Shown: positions 1 through 5,838, counted from the stretch's first letter. The stretch is 7,079 nucleotides of DNA from Halodesulfurarchaeum sp. (GCA_018334775.1 JAGXLJ010000057.1:1-7079), one strand, 5' to 3'. Notes: generated by a model not told the origin, from the sequence alone. Made by a program: numbers and translations.

Positions 1-144
1 GGAGGAGAAGATCCATTCAGCGAAACACTCGGGACACAGTCGCTGGGCGTCGATCTGGGAGCGGTCGACGGTCAGACGAATGGTGCGGGCCAGCGCGTCG
101 GAGACCGCCTCCCCGCAAGCGTCACAGCTATCGGCATCGCTCAT
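1..144 (-). CDS. Small zinc-finger protein, C-terminus beyond window
   Basis: The reverse strand reads from an ATG at 144 through 48 codons and stays open at the window edge, so the C-terminus is missing. The visible part carries two CxxC knuckles, C7-D-A-C10 near the N-terminus and C37-P-E-C40, about 26 residues apart. This is the spacing of a small zinc ribbon or treble-clef domain that binds one zinc. The piece between them is a short basic/hydrophobic stretch with TIRLTVDRSQ. Haloarchaea encode many such tiny zinc-finger proteins, most without known function; a nucleic-acid or protein-binding role is only an inference. It lies 36 bp downstream of upp on the same strand but has its own TATA-like box, so it can be transcribed alone. 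It was too short at the edge to be certain of total length. The metal-binding reading is fairly sure, the function is not known. Confidence 0.75.
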   Translation of the reverse strand, partial: MSDADSCDACGEAVSDALARTIRLTVDRSQIDAQRLCPECFAEWIFSS

Positions 145-168
145 AATCGAAGTCCCGTCTCCAATCGG

Positions 169-175
169 TATATAA
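169..175 (-). promoter_or_regulatory. TATA box of the small zinc-finger gene
   Basis: On the minus strand this reads TTATATA, the most AT-rich point in the surrounding GC-rich sequence. It lies about 25-31 bp upstream of the ATG at 144. This is the archaeal TATA spacing for a transcript starting at or within a few bases of the start codon, so a leaderless mRNA is inferred. It sits in the 36-bp gap just after the upp stop. Confidence 0.7.
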
Positions 176-180
176 TTTGG

Positions 181-867
181 TCACTCCGCGTTGGTGGTGC
201 CGAAGGCTCGGTCACCGGCATCTCCGAGACCGGGAACGATGAATCCATCCTCGTCGAGATGGTCATCCACCGAAACTGTGAGCACCTCGACCTCCGGGAA
301 GCGGTCCTCGACCCGAATAATACCCTCCGGGGCACTCACGGCGGACAGCAGGATGGTATCAGCCTCAGCCGGTGCGTCCTGGGAGACCCGTTCCAACACT
401 GTCGTGGCAGTCGAGCCCGTCGCAAGCATCGGATCCGCAATGATAACGGTGTCTTCGGCGGTTATCTGGGGGAGTTTCACGTAGTCGATGTCGATCGGGA
501 AGATCCCGTCCTCGTCCATCCCAGCCCCCTCGTCCCGGCCTGCGCTGATGACACCCTGGCGGGCCGCGGGGAAGGCTTTGAGTAACCCCTCCACGAAAGG
601 AGTCGCCGCTCGGAGGACGTTGATGATCACGACGTCCTCGAACCCACTGACCCGTTCGCCCATCGTCTCGGTGAGTGGGGTCTCGATTTCGACGTACTCG
701 GTCTCCATCGCGCCGTCGATGATCTCGTAGCCACAGATCCGCCCGAGCTGGACGAGGCCCTTGCGGAAGCCGATCTGCGCTGTCTCGGCGTCCCGCAGCG
801 TCGAGAGGGTGGTAGTCGCAAACGCGTGGGAGATCAGTGCGCCGTGCTCTTGGTCCCGAATTGGCAT
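181..867 (-). CDS. upp: Uracil phosphoribosyltransferase (Upp)
   Basis: Joins uracil to PRPP to form UMP and pyrophosphate, the cytosolic step of pyrimidine salvage. The 228-residue protein has the usual family length. It shows the PRPP-binding loop [11 protein letters not shown] (about 143-153), the family segment [24 protein letters not shown] (about 81-100), a VISAGRDE stretch (106-113), and the C-terminal uracil-binding GLGDAGDR (213-220). Start: an in-frame GTG lies four codons upstream at 879. I prefer the ATG at 867, because MPIRDQE... matches how haloarchaeal Upp proteins begin and because a TATA-like element lies about 27 bp upstream of it. It is divergent from the DUF5828-like gene and 36 bp ahead of the small zinc-finger gene. 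All active-site elements look intact. The identification is secure. Confidence 0.96.
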   Translation of the reverse strand: MPIRDQEHGALISHAFATTTLSTLRDAETAQIGFRKGLVQLGRICGYEIIDGAMETEYVEIETPLTETMGERVSGFEDVVIINVLRAATPFVEGLLKAFPAARQGVISAGRDEGAGMDEDGIFPIDIDYVKLPQITAEDTVIIADPMLATGSTATTVLERVSQDAPAEADTILLSAVSAPEGIIRVEDRFPEVEVLTVSVDDHLDEDGFIVPGLGDAGDRAFGTTNAE

Positions 868-889
868 GTGCGGGTTCACTCACACCGAG

Positions 890-899
890 CGGTTATCGG
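890..899 (-). promoter_or_regulatory. Probable TATA-like element of upp
   Basis: On the minus strand this reads CCGATAACCG; its GATAAC core is centred about 27 bp upstream of the preferred upp ATG at 867. It is weaker than the other boxes in this window. It also lies within a short direct repeat TATCGGTATCGG (894-905 on the plus strand), which might be a regulator site or chance. Confidence 0.4.
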
Positions 900-926
900 T
901 ATCGGTCCGCGCCCGGCAGGGAAAAG

Positions 927-936
927 GTGTTTACGG
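927..936 (+). promoter_or_regulatory. Probable TATA-like element of the DUF5828-like gene
   Basis: GTGTTTACGG has a TTTAC core centred about 26 bp upstream of the ATG at 958, preceded by a purine-rich GGGAAAAGG run resembling an archaeal BRE. The spacing suggests a leaderless transcript. It lies about 35 bp from the opposing upp element, so the two core promoters are back to back in a 90-bp gap. Confidence 0.5.
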
Positions 937-957
937 TGCGGAACGGAGTGCATACTA

Positions 958-1656
958 ATGGAAGAGAGCATCTCGGGTTTCAAAACGCGGGGAACCTGGG
1001 GTGACGTCGTTGAGCACGGCGAGCGCATCACCACGGCCCTTCGGGAGGCCTCGACGACAGAGTCGTACCCCGAAGCCTTCGAGGACTGGGTCGAGTGGCG
1101 ACCCAAAATGCACGAACAGATCGAGTCCGACGTCTCGGAGAAAACCGCAGATCAGGCCAGCGTCGGTGAGGGAAAAGGTGAAGCCGAGGGTAAATCGGCC
1201 GACGAAGACCTGCAGTCCGCCGGGGAACGCCTGACCGAATCCTACGAGCACATCGAGGAGAACGACCGGGATGGGGCCGTCGAGAAGTGGCAGGACACGA
1301 TCGATTACGTCGCCCGGGCGGCGGATACGGCAAGCCGAAAGGTCCTGCGAAAGCTGGAAAACACCGTCTACCAGCGGGTCATGACCCAGGTCGCACCGTA
1401 CTACTTCGATAACGAATTGATCAGCGCGAATATCCAGCGGCTCCGGTCCCAAGACGAGTTCGTCTTCGAGGTCAACGTCAACGACGAGACCCTGAAAGAA
1501 GAGGTGACCGACTACCTCCGCACCTTCGAGGATTTTCAGCGGTGGCACGTCGATACCGAAAAAGACGTGGAGACGGTCGAGGCCGTCGAGGGTGTCGAGG
1601 CACCGGACGGAACGGACTCCCCAGACGACGCGGCCCCGGATTCGCAGACAAATTGA
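958..1656 (+). CDS. Acidic haloarchaeal protein of unknown function (DUF5828-like)
   Basis: A soluble 232-residue protein with no membrane segment or signal peptide and no cysteine. The N-terminus MEESISGFKTRGTWGDVVEH and the conserved-looking core NTVYQRVMTQVAPYYFDNEL (about 135-154) recall a haloarchaea-restricted family that I remember as DUF5828; this name is from memory. In order: a conserved N-terminal block (1-60), a Gly/Glu/Lys-rich low-complexity linker (about 66-86), a mostly helical region (87-150), a short strand-rich part FVFEVNVNDE (168-177), and a disordered acidic tail (about 200-232) partly made by a 9-bp tandem repeat. The frame stays open upstream to 826, but the ATG at 958 is chosen because the conserved N-terminus starts there and a TATA-like element lies 26 bp ahead. 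It is divergent from upp. No catalytic motif is visible, and I cannot assign a function. Confidence 0.88.
   Translation: MEESISGFKTRGTWGDVVEHGERITTALREASTTESYPEAFEDWVEWRPKMHEQIESDVSEKTADQASVGEGKGEAEGKSADEDLQSAGERLTESYEHIEENDRDGAVEKWQDTIDYVARAADTASRKVLRKLENTVYQRVMTQVAPYYFDNELISANIQRLRSQDEFVFEVNVNDETLKEEVTDYLRTFEDFQRWHVDTEKDVETVEAVEGVEAPDGTDSPDDAAPDSQTN
1574..1600 (+). repeat. Three tandem 9-bp units in the DUF5828-like gene
   Basis: Three consecutive 9-bp units, CGGTCGAGG, CCGTCGAGG and GTGTCGAGG, all share the TCGAGG end; a fainter related unit precedes them at 1565-1573. They encode the repetitive acidic tail VETVEAVEGVEA. The repeat is in frame, so gain or loss of a unit would change tail length by three residues without breaking the gene. 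Confidence 0.7.
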
Positions 1657-1688
1657 CTCCCACCCGCAAAACACCAACCCGGCAAGCA

Positions 1689-1694
1689 CTTAAC
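1689..1694 (+). promoter_or_regulatory. TATA-like box of the phosphate permease gene
   Basis: CTTAAC is centred about 27 bp upstream of the ATG at 1718, the spacing expected for a leaderless archaeal transcript. Its last three bases are shared with the 14-bp palindrome at 1692-1705, so a protein bound there would compete with TBP/TFB. Confidence 0.55.
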
Positions 1695-1705
1695 GGGGCC
1701 CCGTT
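1692..1705. promoter_or_regulatory. Perfect 14-bp palindrome overlapping the permease promoter
   Basis: AACGGGGCCCCGTT is identical to its reverse complement. It spans about 26 to 13 bp before the permease ATG and overlaps the downstream edge of the TATA-like box. By position it could be an operator for a dimeric repressor, for example a phosphate-responsive one. It could also be a hairpin ending the upstream DUF5828-like transcript, although no U-run follows and there is no loop. A chance GC-rich palindrome is possible. Confidence 0.45.
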
Positions 1706-1717
1706 CATCCGAATGTG

Positions 1718-2890
1718 ATGAGTGTCGGCGCTCTCGCGACGTTACTCGTCGCGTCGCTTGCCAGCCTCTTCATGGCGTGGGCGATCGGCGCCGGCTCCAG
1801 CGGCTCGACACCGTTTGCCCCCGCTGTCGGGGCCAACGCGATTTCGGTCATGCGGGCGGGGTTTCTCGTCGGGCTTCTCGGCTTCGCGGGAGCGGTGATG
1901 CAGGGGGCGAACGTTTCCAAAACGGTCGGCACGGGCCTGATCCAGGGGGTGACGTTGACTCCCGTCGCGGTCGTGACGGTTTTGGGCATCGGGGCAACCC
2001 TCGTCGCCGTCGGCGTCTTCGCTGGCTATCCAATTGCCACCGCGTTTACTGTGACCGGCGCGGTCGTCGGTGTGGGGCTCGCCCTGGGTGGTGACCCGGC
2101 GTGGGCGGGCTATCAGGAGATCGTCGCGCTCTGGGTCGCCGTCCCGTTCGTCGGTGGCGGTGTGGCGTTCGCAACGGCGAAGGCGTTCCTGGCATTCGAG
2201 CGCGAGCAGATCCTCGTGCCCCTGCTCGGCGGGTTGGTGGGGATCATCGTGGCGAACATCCGATTCGACGTGCTCGGAGAGGAATCCGCGCGCTCGATCG
2301 CGCAGGTGGCTGCCGAGGCGGCAGGAGGGCCAGCGACAGCAGCCATCGTGGTCGCATCACTTGCGCTGGGGGTCGCTGTCGCAGTTCTTCTCTGGTGGGA
2401 CCTCGGCCAGGACCCCGTGGCGGGTATGCGTCACTTTCTGGTCGCCATGGGTGGGCTCGTTGCCTTCTCGGCTGGGGGGAGCCAGGTCGGCCTCGCCGTG
2501 GGGCCGTTGATTCCGCTCGTGGGGGAGACCGTGCCCCTACAGATGATCCTTCTTGGAGGGGGTATCGGCCTACTCGTGGGCTCCTGGACTGGAGCGACGC
2601 GGATGATCAAGGCCATTGCGCAGGACTACAGTTCGCTTGGCCCCAGGCGGTCGATTTCGGCACTCATTCCTGCCTTCGTGCTGGCCCAACTCGCAGTGTT
2701 TCTGGGCGTTCCCGTCTCCTTCAACGAGATCGTCGTTAGCGCGATCATGGGCAGCGGACTTGCCGTCGAAGGCTGGGAGGGGGTGAGTGCGTCCAAAATG
2801 GGATACACGGTGCTCGCGTGGGTTGGATCGCTCATCTTCGCGATTGTCGTCGGCTACGCGGGCTTCCGACTCGTCTCCCTGTTTCTGTAG
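1718..2890 (+). CDS. PiT-family inorganic phosphate permease
   Basis: A 390-residue, strongly hydrophobic protein of the PHO4/PiT (COG0306) type, expected to import phosphate across the cytoplasmic membrane, usually with a cation. About ten membrane segments can be seen, among them 5-25, 48-66, 80-102, 105-124, 137-158, 165-182, 205-227, 239-267, 275-292, 315-332 and 363-390. The family's inverted repeat is visible: N-terminal copy WAIGAGSSGSTPFAPAVGAN (21-40), ending in GAN where bacterial PiT carries GANDVANA-like text, and C-terminal copy FSAGGSQVGLAVGP (250-263). Start: GTG at 1715 and ATG at 1718 are adjacent; ATG is chosen as the commoner codon with a TATA-like box 27 bp ahead. No PhoU-like gene is adjacent. 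It converges on the CBS membrane protein gene with directly abutting stop codons. Family is confident; transport of phosphate specifically is inferred from family. Confidence 0.9.
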   Translation: MSVGALATLLVASLASLFMAWAIGAGSSGSTPFAPAVGANAISVMRAGFLVGLLGFAGAVMQGANVSKTVGTGLIQGVTLTPVAVVTVLGIGATLVAVGVFAGYPIATAFTVTGAVVGVGLALGGDPAWAGYQEIVALWVAVPFVGGGVAFATAKAFLAFEREQILVPLLGGLVGIIVANIRFDVLGEESARSIAQVAAEAAGGPATAAIVVASLALGVAVAVLLWWDLGQDPVAGMRHFLVAMGGLVAFSAGGSQVGLAVGPLIPLVGETVPLQMILLGGGIGLLVGSWTGATRMIKAIAQDYSSLGPRRSISALIPAFVLAQLAVFLGVPVSFNEIVVSAIMGSGLAVEGWEGVSASKMGYTVLAWVGSLIFAIVVGYAGFRLVSLFL

Positions 2891-4243
2891 CTAGAGTTCT
2901 TCCACGCCTGGCCTTTCGGCGTCCGGAGGCCCTGCCTCGTCTTCGTGTTTCGTGACCCGGGCTTTCATGATCCGCGTGTCTTCGACCGTTTCGGCCCGGA
3001 GTTCGATGTTCTCGTAGGTGAAGACCTCGCCCTCCTCGACGAGCCGTCCCGCTCGGTTGAAGATGAAGCCGGCGATGGTCTCGAACTCCTCGCCCTCGGG
3101 GAGTTCGATGTCGAGTGCACCGTTGACTTCCTCAATGTTGACTTCGCCTCGGACCAGGACTGTTCGGTCGTCCACTCGGTCGACAGGTCGTTCTTCCTCG
3201 CCTTCGAGGATCTCGCCGACGATCTCCTCGATGATGTCCTCCGTGGTGATCAGGCCCTCTGTGGTGCCGAACTCGTCGATGACGATGACCATGCCGACCC
3301 GCTCCTCCTGCATTTCCTGGAGGAGATCGTCGACGTTCTTCGATTCGGGAACGTGGAGTGTCGGTTCGATGAGGTCCCGCAGCGTGGCCTCGCCGTTCTC
3401 GCTGTAGAGGTGTTCCCTGACAAGATCGCGGAGTCGGACAACGCCGATGACGGTGTCCAGATCCGACTCGTAGACCGGGACCCGTTCGTGGCCGCTCTGG
3501 GTACAGGTCTGGATGGCTGTCTCGATGGAATCGTCCGCGTCGACCGCCGTGACGTCCAGCCGGGGGGTCATCACTTCCTTGGCGATCGTGTTGTTGAACC
3601 TGAAGATGCGCTGGAACATCTCCCGTTCGTCGGCTTCGATGACCCCCTCCCGTTCGCCGGTCTTGATGAGGTTCTGGATCTCGTCGCGGGTCACGTAGGA
3701 GGTCTCGATAGCCGCGTGTCCACCAGTGAAACCGATCACGACCCGTGAGAGCTGATCGAAGACGACGACAAGCGGATAGAGCAGTCGCTCGGTCCAGGCG
3801 AGTGGACGAGAAACCTGCAACGCCCACGATTCGGTGTGTTCGACCGCATATGACTTGGGTGCGATCTCGCCGAAAAGCAGGACCAGCGCGGTGATACCGA
3901 ACGTGGCCGCGAAGACGGCCTGCCCCTGGGTGAGATAGTAGCCCAACAAGGCCGTCGCGATGGAGGACATCGCAATATTGACCAGGTTGTTCCCCACCAG
4001 TATCGTGACAAGCAGCCGATGGGGGTCGGACTTGAGTTCCTTGACAACCGCTGAGTTCGAAATGCCCTCCTCGTATAACGCATCAATCCGGTGGCGCGCC
4101 AGGGAGAACATCGCGATCTCGGAGGAGGAGAAAAAGCCCGAGAGCGCGACCAGAAGCAGGATTACGGCGACACCGAACACGGTCCAGGCCGTGGGCGAGG
4201 CTGCGATACCGAGCCCAGCAGTCATGGTAGGAAGGACACCCAT
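2891..4243 (-). CDS. CNNM/CorC-type membrane protein with DUF21, CBS pair and CorC_HlyC domains
   Basis: A 450-residue protein with the full domain order of the CNNM/CorC family (often annotated hemolysin-like), linked elsewhere to Mg2+ or other divalent cation export. The DUF21/CNNM membrane domain (about 20-190) has hydrophobic segments at 21-41, 77-104, 108-128 and 150-172, the FFSSSEIA signature (37-44) and GEIAPK (125-130). The EGVIEADEREMFQRIF link (200-214) and VMTPR (224-228) lead into a CBS pair (about 225-282 and 288-345, with DEFGTTEGLITTEDIIEEI), a probable nucleotide sensor. A C-terminal CorC_HlyC domain follows (about 352-432; GFIFNRAGRL), then an acidic tail. Start: the frame offers GTG 4249, ATG 4243 and ATG 4225. 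I choose 4243; a CTTTAG box centred near 4273 fits a transcript starting beside it, but GTG 4249 is not excluded. It converges with the phosphate permease. Family is secure; the cation is not known. Confidence 0.93.
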   Translation of the reverse strand: MGVLPTMTAGLGIAASPTAWTVFGVAVILLLVALSGFFSSSEIAMFSLARHRIDALYEEGISNSAVVKELKSDPHRLLVTILVGNNLVNIAMSSIATALLGYYLTQGQAVFAATFGITALVLLFGEIAPKSYAVEHTESWALQVSRPLAWTERLLYPLVVVFDQLSRVVIGFTGGHAAIETSYVTRDEIQNLIKTGEREGVIEADEREMFQRIFRFNNTIAKEVMTPRLDVTAVDADDSIETAIQTCTQSGHERVPVYESDLDTVIGVVRLRDLVREHLYSENGEATLRDLIEPTLHVPESKNVDDLLQEMQEERVGMVIVIDEFGTTEGLITTEDIIEEIVGEILEGEEERPVDRVDDRTVLVRGEVNIEEVNGALDIELPEGEEFETIAGFIFNRAGRLVEEGEVFTYENIELRAETVEDTRIMKARVTKHEDEAGPPDAERPGVEEL

Positions 4244-4270
4244 CAACACCTGGAGTTCCGGGCCCGTGAC

Positions 4271-4276
4271 CTAAAG
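4271..4276 (-). promoter_or_regulatory. TATA-like box of the CNNM/CorC-type gene
   Basis: The minus strand reads CTTTAG, centred about 30 bp upstream of the ATG at 4243 and about 24 bp from the GTG at 4249. It is the only AT-rich element in this part of the 109-bp gap and fits a transcript with no leader or one of a few bases. Confidence 0.5.
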
Positions 4277-4323
4277 AGTTTCTTCGTCGGGAAAGGCGGG
4301 TGAGTGGGCCGGACTCGGCAGGG

Positions 4324-4329
4324 TTTTCC
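4324..4329 (+). promoter_or_regulatory. Weak TATA-like element of the redox operon
   Basis: TTTTCC lies about 27 bp upstream of the ATG at 4353. The position is right for a leaderless start but the match to an archaeal TATA box is poor. No better candidate is visible in the gap. Confidence 0.3.
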
Positions 4330-4350
4330 CGATTCATCCCCGAATCTGGG
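4328..4350. promoter_or_regulatory. Imperfect inverted repeat before the redox operon
   Basis: CCCGATTC at 4328-4335 is mirrored by GAATC-T-GGG at 4342-4350, eight pairs with one bulged base around a six-base centre. It lies between the TATA position and the start codon at 4353. It could be an operator for a redox-responsive regulator that blocks transcription start. It may also be chance. Confidence 0.35.
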
Positions 4351-4352
4351 AC

Positions 4353-4649
4353 ATGACAGAGTCGGTCCCCGAGGAGCCCCCGTCAGTCGACGTGGACCTC
4401 ACGCTGTATCGGTTACAGGGCTGTCCGTTTTGCGAACGGGTCGTCCGAACACTAGACGATTTGGGCGTGTCCTATCACTCGCGGTTCATCGAAGCGATGC
4501 ACTCCGAGCGGAATATCATCAAGCGCCTCACGGGGAGCCGTGAAGTCCCGGTCATCGTCGATCACAACACCGGCGTGGCGATGGGCGAGAGCGGCCGGAT
4601 CGTGAAGTACCTCTACAACACCTACCGCAACCGGGGGGCGGACCAATGA
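4353..4649 (+). CDS. Glutaredoxin-like protein (CPFC thioredoxin fold)
   Basis: A 98-residue cytosolic thiol oxidoreductase. After a short acidic N-terminal extension (1-14), the thioredoxin fold starts at LTLYRLQGC and holds the dithiol active site C24-P-F-C27, the cis-proline REVPVIVD (P66) and the helix-capping GES (78-80) that binds the thiol cofactor in glutaredoxins and GST N-terminal domains. Length fits a single glutaredoxin domain with no GST C-terminal helical domain. Haloarchaea generally use gamma-glutamylcysteine rather than glutathione, so the partner thiol is probably that (established for the group, inferred here). Its stop codon overlaps the next gene's ATG in ATGA, so the two are co-transcribed and probably translationally coupled. 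The ATG at 4353 fits the weak TATA position and is the only sensible start. Confidence 0.9.
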   Translation: MTESVPEEPPSVDVDLTLYRLQGCPFCERVVRTLDDLGVSYHSRFIEAMHSERNIIKRLTGSREVPVIVDHNTGVAMGESGRIVKYLYNTYRNRGADQ

Positions 4650-5158
4650 GACGCAAAGTTGTGGAGCTACCGGAGACTGATCACGTCGCGGTGGGGGGAA
4701 AAGCTCCGGATTTTACCCGCCCACTGGTGAACACGGAGTTCTGGGAGGACGTGTCACTCAGCGACCTGCTCGAGGAGGGACCAATCTTACTTTTCTTCCA
4801 CCCGATGGACGGTGCCTTCCCCACAACCTACGTCTACAACGAACTCACGGACCGTTCGATTCTGGAGTCGGCAGTCCAGGTCGTCGGCCTGACGATCTCG
4901 ACCCCCTACGACCACGCACGGACGATCGAGGACGAGGGCATCGAATCGGTCCGGGGGCTCTATTCGGACCCGGCAAACGAGATCGCCGCGAAGTACGGCG
5001 TCACCCACGACCTGGACGGCATGGAAGGGATCGAAGAGCCGCGCCTCGCCTTCTTCCTCATCGAGCCGGACCGGACAGTCGCCTTCACCTGGGTTGCGGA
5101 TGCCTGGCCGCAGTTCCCCGACTACGACGCCCTTGAAGACGCACTCGAGGACCTGTAG
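4646..5158 (+). CDS. Peroxiredoxin-fold (redoxin) protein lacking the catalytic cysteine
   Basis: A 170-residue protein of AhpC/TSA-redoxin type. It has the family start VGGKAPDFTRPLV (16-28), strand and loop PILLFFHPMDGAFPTTYVYN (46-65), VVGLTIST (79-86), LYSDP (105-109), a GV-T-H stretch (118-121) and EPRLAFFLIEPDRT (131-144), whose Arg133 matches the conserved active-site arginine. In active peroxiredoxins the loop reads PxxxTxxC; here Thr60/Thr61 are present, but the expected cysteine aligns near Tyr64 and the protein contains no cysteine at all. A thiol peroxidase reaction by the usual route is therefore unlikely; a chaperone, binding or regulatory role is possible. The ATG overlaps the TGA of the glutaredoxin-like gene, with a G-rich run (4633-4640) ahead that may serve as a weak ribosome-binding site. 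Fold is confident; activity is unknown. Confidence 0.85.
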   Translation: MRRKVVELPETDHVAVGGKAPDFTRPLVNTEFWEDVSLSDLLEEGPILLFFHPMDGAFPTTYVYNELTDRSILESAVQVVGLTISTPYDHARTIEDEGIESVRGLYSDPANEIAAKYGVTHDLDGMEGIEEPRLAFFLIEPDRTVAFTWVADAWPQFPDYDALEDALEDL

Positions 5159-5176
5159 GATCCTCTCAGGGCGAAC

Positions 5177-5183
5177 CTTATTC
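5177..5183 (+). promoter_or_regulatory. TATA-like box of the threonylcarbamoyl-AMP synthase gene
   Basis: CTTATTC in the otherwise GC-rich 49-bp gap is centred about 28 bp upstream of the ATG at 5208, which fits a leaderless transcript separate from the redox operon. It also supports the ATG at 5208 over the longer open frame reaching back to 5094. Confidence 0.55.
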
Positions 5184-5207
5184 CCACCCGGAATCCACAC
5201 CCATACC

Positions 5208-5819
5208 ATGAGCGAGGGGCGTGCCGAAACTCCACGAGGGCCAATTGCCCGGGCCGCCGACGCGATCCAGGCTGGCGACCTCGTGGTCTATCCGACCGAG
5301 ACGGTCTACGGGTTGGGTGCGGACGCGCTCGACCCCGAAGCGATTACCCGGGTTTTCGACGCGAAGGGGCGCAACCGGTCAGAGCCGATTTCGCTGGCCG
5401 TTCCCACCCCCGAGACGGCCCTATCATACGTCTCGGTGAGCGAGCGGGAGCGAGCGTTCATGGCGGAATTCCTGCCCGGTCCGGTGACTGTCGTGATGGC
5501 AAAGCGAGCGGTCGTGCCGGACGCGCTAACCGCTGGCGAGGATCGCGTCGGCATCCGGGTGCCAGACCACGACCTGGCCCACGCATTGCTCGACGCTGTC
5601 GAGCCCATTACTGCGACCAGCGCGAACGTGAGTGGTCGCCCCAGCGTTACCGATCCGGACTCCCTCGATTCGGAGATCCGAGCGGCCGCAGCGGAGGTAC
5701 TCGATGGGGGAGAGACCGGCGGGACTGGGAGTACGGTTGTCGACGTGGAGCGGGGGGAGATCCACCGCGACGGGCCGCTCGTGGCTGACATCGAGGCGTG
5801 GCTCCAGGCCCACCCCTGA
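5208..5819 (+). CDS. tsaC: L-threonylcarbamoyladenylate synthase (TsaC/YrdC/Sua5 family)
   Basis: Makes threonylcarbamoyl-AMP from threonine, bicarbonate and ATP. This is the first step of the t6A37 modification of ANN-decoding tRNAs, completed by the KEOPS complex in archaea. The 203-residue protein is one YrdC domain: VVYPTETVYGLG (26-37), the basic K53-G-R55 segment followed by EPISLAV, LPGPVTVVM (89-97), VGIRVPDH (114-121), TATSANVSG (135-143) and STVVDV (175-180). It has no C-terminal Sua5 domain, so it is the short TsaC type rather than the roughly 350-residue archaeal Sua5. The open frame extends to 5094, but the ATG at 5208 is chosen: the upstream part overlaps the previous gene and has no family similarity. 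The gene ends 19 bp from the convergent Cas4-like gene. All recognisable motifs look intact. Confidence 0.94.
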   Translation: MSEGRAETPRGPIARAADAIQAGDLVVYPTETVYGLGADALDPEAITRVFDAKGRNRSEPISLAVPTPETALSYVSVSERERAFMAEFLPGPVTVVMAKRAVVPDALTAGEDRVGIRVPDHDLAHALLDAVEPITATSANVSGRPSVTDPDSLDSEIRAAAAEVLDGGETGGTGSTVVDVERGEIHRDGPLVADIEAWLQAHP

Positions 5820-5838
5820 TTGTGGGCTTCTGGGCAGC

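Noticed and set aside
826..957. N-terminal extension of the DUF5828-like protein
   Set aside because: It overlaps the start of upp on the other strand, covers both core promoters, and has Cys/His/Arg-rich text unlike the acidic protein that follows.
955..1689. Long minus-strand open frame opposite the DUF5828-like gene
   Set aside because: It is a mirror of a GC-rich coding gene. Its translation is Val/Leu/Gly/Arg-rich without family features, while the plus strand gives an acidic haloarchaeal protein with a TATA-like element.
2945..3748. Long plus-strand open frame inside the CNNM/CorC-type gene
   Set aside because: It lies fully opposite a gene with clear DUF21, CBS and CorC domains. The Asp/Phe/Val-rich translation is what the complement of acidic GC-rich codons produces.
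3132..3827. Minus-strand Arg/His-rich open frame overlapping the CNNM/CorC-type gene
   Set aside because: It is an out-of-frame reading of the same gene; Arg/Pro/His-rich composition is typical of a shifted GC-rich frame and unlike haloarchaeal proteins.
5094..5207. N-terminal extension of the threonylcarbamoyl-AMP synthase
   Set aside because: It overlaps the end of the redoxin-like gene in another frame and precedes the TATA-like box; the YrdC domain begins after 5208.
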